DNA of 64,000 bases from Solirubrobacter deserti (GCF_003344625.1 NZ_QPKJ02000001.1:930001-994000); one strand, 5' to 3'; shown: positions 48,862-58,181, counted from the stretch's first letter. Numbers and translations are program-made. Notes: generated by a model not told the origin, from the sequence alone.

Positions 48862-50115
48862 TCACGACACTTCGGCTTCCATCAGCGCGGCCAGCGTCTC
48901 CAGCGAAGCGATCGAGTTGCCGGGCAGCAGCCGGTCCACGTGCGGCATCGCCGCCTTCATGCCGCGCGTGAGCGGCTCGTAGCGCGGGTCGGCGGCCAGC
49001 GGGTTGAGCCAGATCACGCGGTGCGCGGTGCGCTGCAGGCGGGCCATCTCTTCGGCCAGCTCCTCGGGCTCGCCACGGTCCCAGCCGTCCGAGAGCAGGA
49101 TCACGACCGACCCGCGGCCGATCCGGCGGCCGTGCTCGCGGTTGAGCACGGCGATCGCCTCGCCGATCCGGGTGCCGCCGCTCCAGTCGTCGACCGCGGC
49201 GGCCGCGCGGGCGAGGGCGCGATCGGAGTCGCGCCCGCGCAGCTCACGGGTCACGCGCGTGAGCCGGGTGCCGAACACGAACGCCTCCACGCGGGCCCGC
49301 GCGGCGACGCACGCCTGCATGTACTGCAGGAGCATGCGGCTGTACGGCGCCATCGAGCCGCTGACGTCGCACACGAGCACGAGCCGCCGCGGCCGCTCGG
49401 CCTGCTCGCGGTAGCGGCGTTCGAGCAGCTCGCCGCCCGTGCGCAGGGACGCGCGGATGGTCGCGCGCAGGTCGTGCGTCTCGCGCCGGCGCCGCGTCGG
49501 CACCGTCCGGCGCGAGCGGCGCGTCGGCCCGCGCAGCGCGATCCGCATCAGAAGCCGCCGCGCGACGGCGCGCTCGGCGTCCGTGTAAGCGGCGAAGTCC
49601 TTCTCGCGCAGCAGCTCCTCCTCGCTCCACGCCGCCGGGGCGGGCAACAGCTCGGCGCCGGGCGCCTCGTCGCCCTGTGGCGGGATGCCGACCCGCGGCA
49701 GCGCCTGCTTGGCGATCTCCCCCAGCTCGTCGAGCGCGTCGCGGGCCTCTTCGGCGCCGAAGACCGCCGTGAAGGCACTCGCGAACGCGCTCATCTCGGC
49801 CCGCGTGGAGCACAGCGCAGCACGCAGCGCGAAGAAGACCTCAGTCCGGTCGGTGGCGTCGACCGCGGCGAGCGCCCGCTGAGCGGCGAGCACCTCTCCC
49901 ATCCCCACTCGGGCCCCGTGCGCACGGAGTTGTTGGGCCACCGCGCTGACCCGGCCAGAGAGGTGGTCCGCGAGTGGAGCGAAGTCGGTGACGGAGGCGG
50001 CCCGCGCGATCGTCGCCTCGTCCGCCACCCGCGCGCGCTCGCGGCGCGCGACGTTCTCGCGCGCCTGCTCGGCGATCTGCCCGTGGCCGGAGGCGATGCG
50101 CGGGCCGCTAGGCAC
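48862..50115 (-). CDS. coxE: CoxE-type VWA-domain protein
   Basis: This 417-residue protein has a CoxE/VWA organisation. A long helical N-terminus with RTEVFFALRAALCSTRAEMS is followed by an Arg-rich linker (RRSRRTVPTRRRRETHDLR) and a VWA domain with the MIDAS motif DVSGSM and later VILLSDGWDRGEP. With the MoxR ATPase CoxD it matures the bimetal site of CO dehydrogenase. GTG start overlapping coxD by 8 bases. It ends the cox operon. Confidence 0.9.
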   Translation of the reverse strand: MPSGPRIASGHGQIAEQARENVARRERARVADEATIARAASVTDFAPLADHLSGRVSAVAQQLRAHGARVGMGEVLAAQRALAAVDATDRTEVFFALRAALCSTRAEMSAFASAFTAVFGAEEARDALDELGEIAKQALPRVGIPPQGDEAPGAELLPAPAAWSEEELLREKDFAAYTDAERAVARRLLMRIALRGPTRRSRRTVPTRRRRETHDLRATIRASLRTGGELLERRYREQAERPRRLVLVCDVSGSMAPYSRMLLQYMQACVAARARVEAFVFGTRLTRVTRELRGRDSDRALARAAAAVDDWSGGTRIGEAIAVLNREHGRRIGRGSVVILLSDGWDRGEPEELAEEMARLQRTAHRVIWLNPLAADPRYEPLTRGMKAAMPHVDRLLPGNSIASLETLAALMEAEVS

Positions 50116-50944
50116 CCTCGAGGATCCTGTCGCGGCGCACGCGATCGATGTCCTCACGGACCTTCAGCGCCACGCCCAGCGTGTCGTCGAGCGAAGCGGC
50201 GCCGTCGAGCGCCAGCAGCGCCCGCGCCCAGGTGATCGTCTCCCCCACGCCGGGCAGCTTGTACAGCTCACGCTCGCGCAGCTTCGCGACGGCGCTGCAC
50301 ACGCGCGCGGCGACCTCCTCCGGCACGCCCGGCAGCCGCGTGCGGACGATCTCGGCCTCGCGCTCGGGCGTCGGGTAGTCGATCCAGTGGTACAGGCAGC
50401 GGCGCTTGAGCGCGTCGTGCAGCTCACGCGTGCGGTTCGACGTCAGGATCACCAGAGGACGATGCGCGGCCGTGATCGTCCCCAGCTCCGGGATCGTGAT
50501 CGCGAAGTCGGCCAGGAACTCGAGCAGGAAGGCCTCGAACTCGTCGTCGGCGCGGTCGATCTCGTCGATCAGCAGCACGGCGGGCCCGCCCTCGTGCTCG
50601 AGCGCCTCCAGCAGCGGCCGCTTGAGCAGGAACTCGGGCCCGAACAGCTCCCGCGCCGGCGCGCCCGCCTCGGCCGCCCGGATCGCGAGCAGCTGGCGCT
50701 GGTAGTCCCAGTCGTAGACGGCGTGGTGGAGGTCGATGCCCTCGTGGCACTGCAGCCGGATCAACTCGGAGCCGGTCGCGGCCGCCAGCGCCCGCGCGAC
50801 CTCGGTCTTGCCGACGCCCGCCTCCCCCTCCAGCAGCAGCGGCTGCTCGAGCGCGAAGGCGAGGTACGCGGCGGTGGCGAGCCCCTGGTCGGCGAGGTAG
50901 CCCTCGCCGGCCAGGGCCCGCGAAACATCCTGCGGGGTCTGCAC
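50108..50944 (-). CDS. coxD: MoxR-type AAA+ ATPase CoxD
   Basis: This 278-residue ATPase has Walker A (LLEGEAGVGKTEVARAL), Walker B (AVLLIDEIDRADDEFEAFL), sensor 1 (VILTSNRTRELHDALKRR) and the C-terminal MoxR lid. CoxD is needed to install sulfur and copper in the CoxL active site in Oligotropha; here it probably does the equivalent job on the CoxL-like subunit. It lies between coxM and coxE, 5 bases after coxM. Confidence 0.92.
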   Translation of the reverse strand: MQTPQDVSRALAGEGYLADQGLATAAYLAFALEQPLLLEGEAGVGKTEVARALAAATGSELIRLQCHEGIDLHHAVYDWDYQRQLLAIRAAEAGAPARELFGPEFLLKRPLLEALEHEGGPAVLLIDEIDRADDEFEAFLLEFLADFAITIPELGTITAAHRPLVILTSNRTRELHDALKRRCLYHWIDYPTPEREAEIVRTRLPGVPEEVAARVCSAVAKLRERELYKLPGVGETITWARALLALDGAASLDDTLGVALKVREDIDRVRRDRILEGA

Positions 50945-50949
50945 CTACC

Positions 50950-51789
50950 TCATTCTGACGCGGTGGTGAGCGCCCGCCGCGTCAGCACCCGTGCCAGGTG
51001 GCGCTTGTAATCCTGGGAGGCGTTGAGGTCGGCCGGCGGCTCCGTGCCCTCGGCGGCATGCGACGCCGCCGACGCGATCGACTCGGCCGTCAGCGGCTGC
51101 CCGCGCAGCGCCTGCTCGGCCGCGGTCGCCCGCAGCGGCACCGAGCCCATGTGCGTGAGCCCGATCCGGACGTCCTCGCACGTGCCGTCCGCCGCCTTCT
51201 TGACCAGTGCGGACACGGCCACCATCGCCCAGTCCTCCTGGCGGCGGTTGAACTTCTCGTAGCCGTACCCGTAGCCCTCGAGCCGCGGGAAGCGGACCTC
51301 GGTCAGGATCTCGCCCTCGCCCACCGCGGTGGTGAGGAAGTCCTCGAACAGGTCGTTCGCGGCCACCTCGCGCTCGCCGGACGACCCGCGGATCACCACG
51401 GAGCCCTCGAGCGCGAGCAGCACCGCGGGCATGTCGGAGGCGGGGTCCCCGTGTGCGAGCGTCCCGCCGATCGTGCCCATGTTGCGGACCTGCTGGTCGG
51501 CGATCGTGGCCGCGGCGGCCGAGGCCAGCCCGAAGTTGCCCGTCGCCACGCGGTGGTGCGTGACCATCGCGCCGAGCCGGATCTGCCCGTTGTCGGCGTT
51601 CACCGACTTGAGGTCCTGGAGCTGGCGCAGGTCCACCAGCAGCGACGGCTGCGACATCCGCAGCTTCATCAGCGGGATCAGCGAGTGCCCGCCGGCCAGG
51701 ATCTTCGCGTCCTCGCCGCCTTGCGCGAGCGCCTGAAGCGCCTCGTCGAGCGACTGCGGCGCGACGTAGTCGAACTCAGCGGGGATCAA
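50950..51789 (-). CDS. coxM: CoxM-type FAD-binding subunit
   Basis: This 279-residue flavoprotein passes electrons from the 2Fe-2S subunit to the acceptor. FAD motifs of the family are visible: AGGHSLIPLMKLRM (32-45) and NMGTIGGTLAHGDPASD (TIGG at 106-109). The start is a TTG at 51789 that overlaps the coxL stop (TTGA). The C-terminal domain is CO dehydrogenase flavoprotein type (RIGLTHMGSVPLRATAAEQA). Confidence 0.92.
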   Translation of the reverse strand: MIPAEFDYVAPQSLDEALQALAQGGEDAKILAGGHSLIPLMKLRMSQPSLLVDLRQLQDLKSVNADNGQIRLGAMVTHHRVATGNFGLASAAAATIADQQVRNMGTIGGTLAHGDPASDMPAVLLALEGSVVIRGSSGEREVAANDLFEDFLTTAVGEGEILTEVRFPRLEGYGYGYEKFNRRQEDWAMVAVSALVKKAADGTCEDVRIGLTHMGSVPLRATAAEQALRGQPLTAESIASAASHAAEGTEPPADLNASQDYKRHLARVLTRRALTTASE

Positions 51790-54125
51790 CGCTTCGCCTC
51801 CTCGATGGCCTCCCAGACCCGCTGTGGGCCGAGGGGCATGTTGATGAACGTCACGCCGAGCGGGCGCAGGGCGTCGATGACGGCGTTCGTGATGCACGGC
51901 GAGGCGGCGATCGTGCCCGCCTCCCCGATGCCCTTGACGCCGAGCGAGTTGACCGGCGACGGGGTCTCCGTGCGGTCCAGGTCGAAGGACGGCACGTCTG
52001 CCGCGCTCGGGAGCGCGTAGTCGGCGAAGTTGCCGGTGACGAGCTGGCCGTCCTCGTCGTAGTGGATGCGCTCGAACAGCGCCTGGCCGATCGCGTGCAC
52101 GATGCCGCCGTGGACCTGCCCGTCGATGATCTTCGGGTTGATCGCCGGGCCGCAGTCGTCGACCGCCGCGTACTTGATCACGTCCACGTTGCCGGTGTCC
52201 GGGTCCACCTCGACCACGCACCCGTGCGCGCCGAACGGGAACACGAAGTTCTCCGGGTCGTAGAACGCGAGCTCCTCGAGCCCCGGCTCCATGCCCTCCG
52301 GCAGGTTCTCCGGGATGTAGGCCGCGCCGGAGATCTCGCCGATCGTCATGCCCTTGTCCGGCGAGCCCTTGACCGCGAACTTGCCGTCGATCAGCTCGAT
52401 GTCCTCGGGCGAGGCCTCGAGCTGGTGGGCGACGATCTGGCGCGCCTTTTCGACGATCTTGGCCGTCGCGCGCGCGACCGACTCGCCACCGACCGCGGTG
52501 GAGCGCGAGCCGTAGGTGCCCAGGCCCTGCGGCCCGGTGCCCGTGTCGCCGTGGATGACCTCCACGTTCTGCGGGTCGACCCCGAGCCGCTGGGCGACGA
52601 TCTGCGCCATCGTCGTCTCCAGCCCCTGGCCGTGCGGCGAGGTGCCGGTGTAGACGGTGACCGCGCCGGTTATGTGCACGCGCACCATCGCCGACTCCCA
52701 CAGGCCGGTCTGCAGGCCGAACCCGGACGGCCCCGTCACGCGCGACGGCGCCAGGCCGCAGATCTCCGTGTAGGTCGAGTACCCGACGCCGCGCAGCTTG
52801 CCCGCGGGCGCCTGCGCCTTGATCGCGTCCAGGTCGGCCATCTCGAGCAGCGTGTCCAGCGCCTTCGGGTAGTCGCCGGAGTCATAGACCACGCCGAGCG
52901 CCGTCTCGTGCGGGAACGACTCCGGCGTCATGAAGTTCTTGCGCCGCAGCTCGAGCCGGTCCATGCCCAGCTCGTCCGCGAGCTGGTCGATCATCATCTC
53001 GATCTGGTGCGTGGCCTCCGGCCGTCCCGCCCCGCGGATGGCGTCGGTCGGCATCTTGTTGGTGAAGACGCCGACGATGTCGGTCTGCACCGCCGGGATG
53101 TCGTAGACGCCGCTCATCACGAACGCGCCGAGCGACGGGATCGTCGGGGTGAGCAGCATCAGGTACGCGCCGAGGTCCTGCAGGATCTTGGTGTGGTAGG
53201 CGGTGATCTTGCCGTCGCGCGTCGCGCCGATCTTGGCGTAGGCGATCTGGTCGCGCCCGTGATGGGTGGCGAGCATGCCCTCGGTGCGCGACTCGACCCA
53301 CTTGACCGGCCGCTCGAGCTTGCGCGATGCCCACGCGAGCGCGATCTCCTCACCGTAGATCTGCAGCTTGGAACCGAAGCCGCCGCCGACCTCGGGCGCG
53401 ATCGCCCGCACCCGGTCCTCGGAGATGCCCAGTTGCAGCGCGAGGAAGAGCCGCAGGAAGTGCGGGACCTGCGTGCTCGACGTGAGCGTGAGCGAGCCCG
53501 CGCGGTAGTCCGCGAGCACGCCGCGCGGCTCGATCGCCGCGCCGGCCGTGCGGTGGTTGACGATCCGCCGCTCCACCACGACCTCGGCGGCGTTGAAGCC
53601 CGCCTCCAGGTCTCCTCCGCCGAGTGACCACTCGTGGCACTGGTTGGTGCCGAGGTCGGCGTGCACGAGGTCGCCGCCCTCGTAGGCCTTCTCCAGGTCG
53701 ACGACGACCGGGAGCGGCTCGTACTCGACGCTCACCAGCTGCGCCGCGTCGACCACCGCATAGCGGTCCGAGCCGATCACCAGCGCGACCGGGTCGCCCA
53801 CGTGGTGGACCTCGTCCTTGGCCAGCGCCCAGTGCGGCGGGTTCTTGACCTCGACCCCCGGCGGGACCCAGGCCATCGGCAGCGGCGCCTCGAGGTCGAG
53901 GTCATTGCCGACGTACACGGCGTGCACGCCGGGCTGGGCCGCTGCCTCCGCGGTGTCGATCGAGACGATCCTGGCGTGGGCCTCGGGGGAGCGCACGAAC
54001 GACGCCCACAGCTGACCGGTGACGTTGATGTCGTCGATGTAGCGGGCGCGGCCCATGATCAGCCGCGGGTCCTCCTTGCGCTTGAGCGGCTTGCCCACCC
54101 AAGGCTCTGCGGCCGTGGCGCTCAT
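51786..54125 (-). CDS. coxL: CoxL-like molybdenum hydroxylase large subunit (form II type)
   Basis: This 779-residue subunit has all xanthine-oxidase-fold landmarks: [30 protein letters not shown], the active-site loop [14 protein letters not shown] at about 360 and the C-terminal [10 protein letters not shown] with the catalytic Glu. True form I CO dehydrogenases have AYRCSFR in the loop. This has form II AYRGAGR with Tyr changed to Ile, and no Cys for copper. CO oxidation is therefore not assured. Fourth from last of a five-gene operon. Confidence 0.9.
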   Translation of the reverse strand: MSATAAEPWVGKPLKRKEDPRLIMGRARYIDDINVTGQLWASFVRSPEAHARIVSIDTAEAAAQPGVHAVYVGNDLDLEAPLPMAWVPPGVEVKNPPHWALAKDEVHHVGDPVALVIGSDRYAVVDAAQLVSVEYEPLPVVVDLEKAYEGGDLVHADLGTNQCHEWSLGGGDLEAGFNAAEVVVERRIVNHRTAGAAIEPRGVLADYRAGSLTLTSSTQVPHFLRLFLALQLGISEDRVRAIAPEVGGGFGSKLQIYGEEIALAWASRKLERPVKWVESRTEGMLATHHGRDQIAYAKIGATRDGKITAYHTKILQDLGAYLMLLTPTIPSLGAFVMSGVYDIPAVQTDIVGVFTNKMPTDAIRGAGRPEATHQIEMMIDQLADELGMDRLELRRKNFMTPESFPHETALGVVYDSGDYPKALDTLLEMADLDAIKAQAPAGKLRGVGYSTYTEICGLAPSRVTGPSGFGLQTGLWESAMVRVHITGAVTVYTGTSPHGQGLETTMAQIVAQRLGVDPQNVEVIHGDTGTGPQGLGTYGSRSTAVGGESVARATAKIVEKARQIVAHQLEASPEDIELIDGKFAVKGSPDKGMTIGEISGAAYIPENLPEGMEPGLEELAFYDPENFVFPFGAHGCVVEVDPDTGNVDVIKYAAVDDCGPAINPKIIDGQVHGGIVHAIGQALFERIHYDEDGQLVTGNFADYALPSAADVPSFDLDRTETPSPVNSLGVKGIGEAGTIAASPCITNAVIDALRPLGVTFINMPLGPQRVWEAIEEAKR

Positions 54126-54592
54126 GACGCCTCGCTGGCCGCGAGAACCGCCTTGACGATGTTGTGGTAGCCGGTACAGCGGCAGAGGTTGCCGGCGAGC
54201 GCCTCGCGGACCTCTTCCTCGTTCGGCTTCGGGTTGCGTTCGAGCAGGTCGGCCGAGGCCATGATCATGCCCGGCGTGCAGTAGCCGCACTGGAGCCCGT
54301 GGTGCTCCCAGAACGCCTCCTGCAGCGGATGCAGCGCGCCTTCCTGGCCCATTCCTTCGATCGTCGTGATCTCCGCGCCGTCCGCCTGGGCGGCCAGCAG
54401 CGTGCACGACTTGATCGCCTCGCCGTTCAGATGAACCGTGCACGCGCCGCAGTTGGACGTGTCGCAGCCGACATGCGTACCGGTCAGACCCAGCGTCTCA
54501 CGCAGGAAGTGGACCAGGAGCAGGCGAGGTTCCACCTCGGCGCTCTGTTGAGCGCCGTTCACGGTCATCGTGACCCGCACCGAACCAGCCAT
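54122..54592 (-). CDS. coxS: CoxS-type 2Fe-2S subunit
   Basis: This 156-residue subunit carries two [2Fe-2S] clusters: the plant-type [15 protein letters not shown] with a fourth Cys in IKSCTLLA, and the helical-domain pair [10 protein letters not shown] and [14 protein letters not shown]. It links the molybdenum and FAD subunits. Its ATG starts the operon coxS-coxL-coxM-coxD-coxE, each gene overlapping or nearly overlapping the next. Confidence 0.95.
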   Translation of the reverse strand: MAGSVRVTMTVNGAQQSAEVEPRLLLVHFLRETLGLTGTHVGCDTSNCGACTVHLNGEAIKSCTLLAAQADGAEITTIEGMGQEGALHPLQEAFWEHHGLQCGYCTPGMIMASADLLERNPKPNEEEVREALAGNLCRCTGYHNIVKAVLAASEAS

Positions 54593-54635
54593 GCGTCTCC
54601 TCCCAGTCGGAAAACTGGGCGGAGCGTATCGATTG

Positions 54636-55238
54636 CTACTTCGCGGCGCGACGGCGGTGGAAGGCGAATGTCAGCTGGGCGAGCAGCAGACGATCGCTGG
54701 GCCCGATGTCGACGAACGACAACGAGACGTCCTGGTTGGTGACGCGCACGGTCTCGGCCGTGGCGCGGATCTCGGCGTTGGCCTGGACGAGGCCGATCAC
54801 GATCTCGTGCAGGTCGGCCTCGAGGTAGCTCGACTGCTTGGCGACGCGCAGGCCGCCGGCGCTGATGTCGCGCGTGAAGGTGGTGTTCGGCGGGTTCTCG
54901 GTGCCGGCCGGGCGCAGGTGCGCGGGCAGCACGAGGGGTGCCCGCGAGAACGTCCGGCGTTGGCCGAGACGGAAGGGATCGAGCAGCGTGGCGATCAGCT
55001 CACCATCGGCGTAGCCCGGCCTCACGCTCGCCTTGAGCGCCTGCAGGCTGCCGCCCGCCTCGATCAGCAGATAGGTCGTGAGACCTGGCGCGAGCGCGTC
55101 CTCGGGCAACGGCGCTTGCGGCGCGAGCATCACGTCGGCGCCGGTGAACCCGACCACGAGGCAGGGCACGGCGTCGTCACCCAGGTCAAGCTGGGCGGGC
55201 TGTCCTTCACTCAGCGCGCTCGCGAATCCGGTGGCCAT
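54636..55238 (-). CDS. PilZ-domain c-di-GMP-binding protein
   Basis: This 200-residue protein has an N-terminal YcgR-like domain and a C-terminal PilZ domain with the c-di-GMP motif RxxxR in [11 protein letters not shown] (about 93-103) and D/NxSxxG in [11 protein letters not shown] (about 122-132). PilZ proteins couple c-di-GMP to motility or polysaccharide output. A sigma-28-like promoter lies just upstream, which fits a motility link. No flagellar genes are in this window. Confidence 0.85.
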   Translation of the reverse strand: MATGFASALSEGQPAQLDLGDDAVPCLVVGFTGADVMLAPQAPLPEDALAPGLTTYLLIEAGGSLQALKASVRPGYADGELIATLLDPFRLGQRRTFSRAPLVLPAHLRPAGTENPPNTTFTRDISAGGLRVAKQSSYLEADLHEIVIGLVQANAEIRATAETVRVTNQDVSLSFVDIGPSDRLLLAQLTFAFHRRRAAK

Positions 55239-55253
55239 GGGTCTCTAGTCCGG

Positions 55254-55281
55254 GTATCGGCCGGGGCCGACCTTCGGTTGA
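55254..55281 (-). promoter_or_regulatory. Sigma-28-like promoter of the PilZ gene
   Basis: On the minus strand TCAA (55281-55278), 16 bases, GCCGATAC (55261-55254). The flanking TCAACC and GCCGATACC are shared with the site at 8149-8175. It predicts a 5' leader of about 9 bases. Confidence 0.5.
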
Positions 55282-55284
55282 GGG

Positions 55285-56304
55285 TCATTTCATGACCAAC
55301 TCGAACGCGCGTGCGTGCGGGGCGCAGAACCGGGCCGTGCGCCGGGCCTCCGCCTCGATCCCGTCGGTCGGGAAGTCCGTGTGGGCCGCGATCGTCATGG
55401 TCTCGTCGTCGACGCGCCAGCTCGCCACGACCCGGCCGCCGACCGTGAGCGTCTGGTCGCCCGAGAGCGTGAGCTTGAGCGGCAGCACCTCGGGCGGCAG
55501 GATCCGGTCGCGGTCCTTGTACGCGAGCAGCGGCTGGTCCCAGTTGCCGAGAAAGCGCGGCGGGAGCGGCGTGTCGCCGGGCAGGATCTCGGCGCCGGCC
55601 AGGTCGAGCAGCTCGCGGCCGGCCTCGTCGCGGTAGCGGACGGTCTCGAGCGCGTCGAAGTCGAAGTCACGCTGGGCCGCGCCCGCCCAGGCGGCCACGT
55701 CGCGCTTCTGCGCCGGCCCGAACGCGCCGAGATACCGGGTGAGGACGAGCTTCGCCGCGTCCTCGGGGGTCGGAAGCGGGCGCGGGTCCTTGACGAACAG
55801 CGTGTCGCGGCCGCGGTCGTCGTAGTGGCCGGCGGGCGGAAGCTGCACGAGCGGCACGAGCGTGCGGGCGCGCAGGATCGGCGTCCACAGGTCCGGCGCC
55901 TCGATCTTGGCGCGGATGTCCTGGTTGGTGCGCGGGGTGGTCAACCACGCCGCGAGCTCGGCCGCCTCGTCGTCGACGCCGGGGTCGGTCGCGCGCCACT
56001 TGCGCATCCGGGAGTGCCGCAGCAGTGCGGCGTAGGCCGGGAAGTCCTCGCCGCTGGCCAGGTGCAGCGTGAGCCGCATCAGCGTGGACTTGACGACGTG
56101 GCGTTCGGTGAGGGCCCGTTCCAGCGCCGCGCGCGTGAAGCCCTCCACCCGCGCGGCGAGCGCGACGAACGGCGCTCGCGCCTCCTGGCCCTGGAGCGGC
56201 GTGAGACGCGTGATGGCCGCGGCCGGCGTCGTGTTCCAGCGGGTGATCAGGCCCTGCCGGTGGGCGAGCGTGGCGGTCAGTTCGGCGCGTGTGAGGACCC
56301 GCAT
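55285..56304 (-). CDS. Winged-helix DNA-binding protein (AlkZ/HTH_42 family)
   Basis: This 339-residue protein matches the HTH_42 family, which includes the DNA glycosylases AlkZ and YcaQ: LTAGxx-type helices around RQGLITRWNTTPAAAITRLT, DIRAKIEAPDLW, and the catalytic-type Q-x-D region in GAFGPAQKRDVAAWAG (the known glycosylases use QxQ or QxD). It could unhook interstrand crosslinks or be a non-enzymatic relative. The start at 56304 is 24 bases from the divergent thioredoxin-like gene. Confidence 0.8.
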   Translation of the reverse strand: MRVLTRAELTATLAHRQGLITRWNTTPAAAITRLTPLQGQEARAPFVALAARVEGFTRAALERALTERHVVKSTLMRLTLHLASGEDFPAYAALLRHSRMRKWRATDPGVDDEAAELAAWLTTPRTNQDIRAKIEAPDLWTPILRARTLVPLVQLPPAGHYDDRGRDTLFVKDPRPLPTPEDAAKLVLTRYLGAFGPAQKRDVAAWAGAAQRDFDFDALETVRYRDEAGRELLDLAGAEILPGDTPLPPRFLGNWDQPLLAYKDRDRILPPEVLPLKLTLSGDQTLTVGGRVVASWRVDDETMTIAAHTDFPTDGIEAEARRTARFCAPHARAFELVMK

Positions 56305-56315
56305 CGGGCGCAGCG

Positions 56316-56321
56316 TAAGGT
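56316..56321 (+). promoter_or_regulatory. Leaderless -10 (TAAGGT) for the thioredoxin-like gene
   Basis: TAAGGT ends 7 bases before ATG 56329. Confidence 0.45.
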
Positions 56322-56328
56322 GCAGCGC

Positions 56329-56828
56329 ATGGCCCTCGCGTTCACGCTGCCCGACACGTTCGGCTCGATGGTTTCCCTGCACGAGGACGGCGCGCGAGTG
56401 GCCGTCGTGGTCTTCACCTGCAACCACTGTCCCTACGCGCTCGCGTGGCACGAGCGGCTGCAGGACGTCGCGCGCGACTACGCGGCGCAGGGCGTGCGGT
56501 TCCTCCAGATCAACGCCAACGACGCCGACAAGTACCCGCGCGACCGCGTGGACGCGATGCGCGCGCGGGTCGACGCGGCGAGTTCGCCGGGCCGTACCTG
56601 GTCGACGAGACGCAGGAGGTCGCGCGGGCGTGGGGCGCGCGGGTCACGCCGGACGTGTTCGTCACGGACGCCACGGGGGTCGTGTACCGGGGCGCGCCCG
56701 ACGCGGACCACGGCGATCCGTCCCTGCGCGCTTCGTGGCTGCGCGAGGCGCTCGACGACGTGCTCGCGGGCCGGCCGGTCGCTCGCGCCGAAACCGAGCC
56801 GAAGGGCTGCTCGATCAAGTGGAAGTAG
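56329..56828 (+). pseudogene. Thioredoxin-fold protein interrupted by a frameshift
   Basis: The N-terminal part (LPDTFGSMVSLHEDGARVAV; FTCNHCPYALAW with CxxC; INANDADKYPRDRVDAMRAR) runs to about 56578. The C-terminal part (EFAGPYLVDETQEVARAWGA to the family end KGCSIKWK) follows in another frame and stops at 56828. Loss of one base near 56575-56581 would join them into a protein of about 166 residues typical of the redoxin family with CNHC. Reversal or sequencing error cannot be told apart here. Confidence 0.8.
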
Positions 56829-57118
56829 AGCTGCTGTGGTGGGCCGGGTGCCCGTCGCATCCGGCCGTTCGGAGCATGCTGGAGGGGCTCGGCGTGCGCG
56901 TCGTGGAGCGTGAGATCGTCAGCGAGCAGGACGCCGAGCGCGCGGGGTTCGTGGGCTCGCCGACGCTGCGCGTGGACGGAGAGGACCTGTTCCCGACCGA
57001 CGAGCCGCCCGGCCTGACGTGCCGCATCTACCGCCTGGCCGACGGGCGCATCTCCCCCACGCCTGATCCCGACGCGCTGCGCACCGCGCTCGCGGAACGG
57101 CGCCACGGGAGGGCGTGA
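56819..57118 (+). CDS. Small thioredoxin/glutaredoxin-fold protein
   Basis: This 99-residue protein has the thioredoxin-fold start VEVELLWWAGCPSHPAVRSM with one Cys in place of CxxC, then VSEQDAERAGFVGSPTLRVDGEDLF, a cis-Pro motif, and LTCRIYRL. It resembles the DF family of thioredoxin-like proteins found with redox or mercury genes. GTG start overlapping the thioredoxin gene by 10 bases, so they share a transcript. Confidence 0.8.
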   Translation: MEVELLWWAGCPSHPAVRSMLEGLGVRVVEREIVSEQDAERAGFVGSPTLRVDGEDLFPTDEPPGLTCRIYRLADGRISPTPDPDALRTALAERRHGRA

Positions 57119-57172
57119 CAACCGCACCGCGGGCCACCGGCAGCCTCGACCGCGGGCGCTTTCAGTGGCCCG

Positions 57173-57178
57173 TACGGT
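57173..57178 (+). promoter_or_regulatory. Leaderless -10 (TACGGT)
   Basis: TACGGT ends 6 bases before ATG 57185, identical to the site before 24433. Confidence 0.45.
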
Positions 57179-57184
57179 CACGGC

Positions 57185-57694
57185 ATGACCGCGACCTTTG
57201 AACCCGCCCCGTCCTTCCCGCCCGCTCCGGCGCCCGCTCCCAAGCGCCGCTGGGGCCGCATCGCCCTGATCGTCGGCGGGGTGATGATCGCGACGCTGGC
57301 CGCGATCGTCGTCGCGCTCGTCCTGTTCGTGAACGCGTCGACCAAGGACGCGCAGAAGGTCTCCGACCAGCTCGTGACCGCCGTGCAGACCGGCGACGCC
57401 GCCAAGGCCTACGCCCTCGGCGGCGCGGACTTCCGCACGGTGGCGACCGAGGCCGACGTCAAGGCGATCGTCGAGCAGATCTCGCCGCTGGTGACGCGCG
57501 AGCCGGTCTCGCCGAACGGCAAGTCCATCAACGCGAGCACCGACCGCGGCAAGGTGGCCGTGTTCACCTACAAGCTCGACGGCAACGGCCGTGCGCCGGT
57601 CTACTTCCAGACGCAGATCCAGGAGACCGACGGCGCCTGGCGGGTCCTGAGCTTCCGCAGCGCGGACAACCCGTTCAGCACCGAGCTCGAGTAG
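57185..57694 (+). CDS. Membrane-anchored protein with DUF4878-like domain
   Basis: This 169-residue protein has a Pro/Ala-rich cytoplasmic start, one transmembrane helix (IALIVGGVMIATLAAIVVAL), and an exported alpha/beta domain (AQKVSDQLVTAVQTGDAAKA, then FTYKLDGNGRAPVYFQTQIQ) resembling the NTF2-like DUF4878. It likely binds a small ligand or partner outside the membrane. The next gene, convergent, begins 1 base after its stop. Confidence 0.72.
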   Translation: MTATFEPAPSFPPAPAPAPKRRWGRIALIVGGVMIATLAAIVVALVLFVNASTKDAQKVSDQLVTAVQTGDAAKAYALGGADFRTVATEADVKAIVEQISPLVTREPVSPNGKSINASTDRGKVAVFTYKLDGNGRAPVYFQTQIQETDGAWRVLSFRSADNPFSTELE

Positions 57695-57695
57695 C

Positions 57696-57974
57696 TCAGC
57701 CGACGAGCAGGGCCGGCCCGCAGGCCTCGAGGTCCTCGCGCAGCCGCGAGGCGCTGGTCTCGCTCCAGCGCTCCGTCGCGACGAGGTGCGCGCTGAGCGC
57801 GCGGATCGCCTCGAGCGCCTCGGCCGTCGCCGGTTCGTGCGCGTCCTCGGAGAAGAGCAGGACGTCGGCGGCCGCGCGCACGCGCTCCTGCTCCGCCGGC
57901 AGGAGCTTGCTCGGGCCAAGGTCCGCGAGCGTGCGCATCACGCGGCCGTACGCCTGAGAACGTTCCGATGTCAT
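57696..57974 (-). CDS. Small acidic helical protein
   Basis: This 92-residue protein (MTSERSQAYGRVMRTLADLG; EQERVRAAADVLLFSEDAHE; ATERWSETSASRLREDL) is helical and soluble with no recognised domain. Its C-terminus ends ACGPALLVG. ATG 57974 is preferred over an upstream in-frame ATG at 58022. Just upstream lies an array of four GC-rich hairpins that separates it from the gene at 58238. Confidence 0.65.
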   Translation of the reverse strand: MTSERSQAYGRVMRTLADLGPSKLLPAEQERVRAAADVLLFSEDAHEPATAEALEAIRALSAHLVATERWSETSASRLREDLEACGPALLVG

Positions 57975-58025
57975 GCGACCATAATTGCTTACTTTCCGTA
58001 CGTTGCCTGTGCGACGCCACACACA

Positions 58026-58064
58026 GCCCTCGGCCCGGCCGGGACATGGGGCCGGGCCGAGGGC
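58026..58064. terminator. GC-rich hairpin 1 of 4
   Basis: A perfect 15-bp stem, GCCCTCGGCCCGGCC with its complement, and a 9-base loop. Without a U-run it would act as an actinobacterial-type terminator or RNA structure. Confidence 0.55.
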
Positions 58065-58087
58065 GTCGCCAAGTGGTTCGTGCCGTT

Positions 58088-58124
58088 CGCCCCGGCCCGG
58101 CGGGGAGCGGACCGGGCCGGGGCG
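58088..58124. terminator. GC-rich hairpin 2 of 4
   Basis: A perfect 13-bp stem, CGCCCCGGCCCGG, loop of 11 bases. The stem sequence is the same as the first 13 bases of hairpin 3, so they are duplicated. Confidence 0.55.
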
Positions 58125-58145
58125 TCGTCAAATTCGGATGTCGCC

Positions 58146-58181
58146 CGCCCCGGCCCGGTGGGGGAACACCGGGCCGGGGCG
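58146..58181. terminator. GC-rich hairpin 3 of 4
   Basis: A perfect 15-bp stem, CGCCCCGGCCCGGTG, loop GGGGAA. Confidence 0.55.

Noticed and set aside
51786..54125. Form I aerobic CO dehydrogenase
   Set aside because: The AYRCSFR loop with the copper-binding Cys is absent; the sequence has AIRGAGR.
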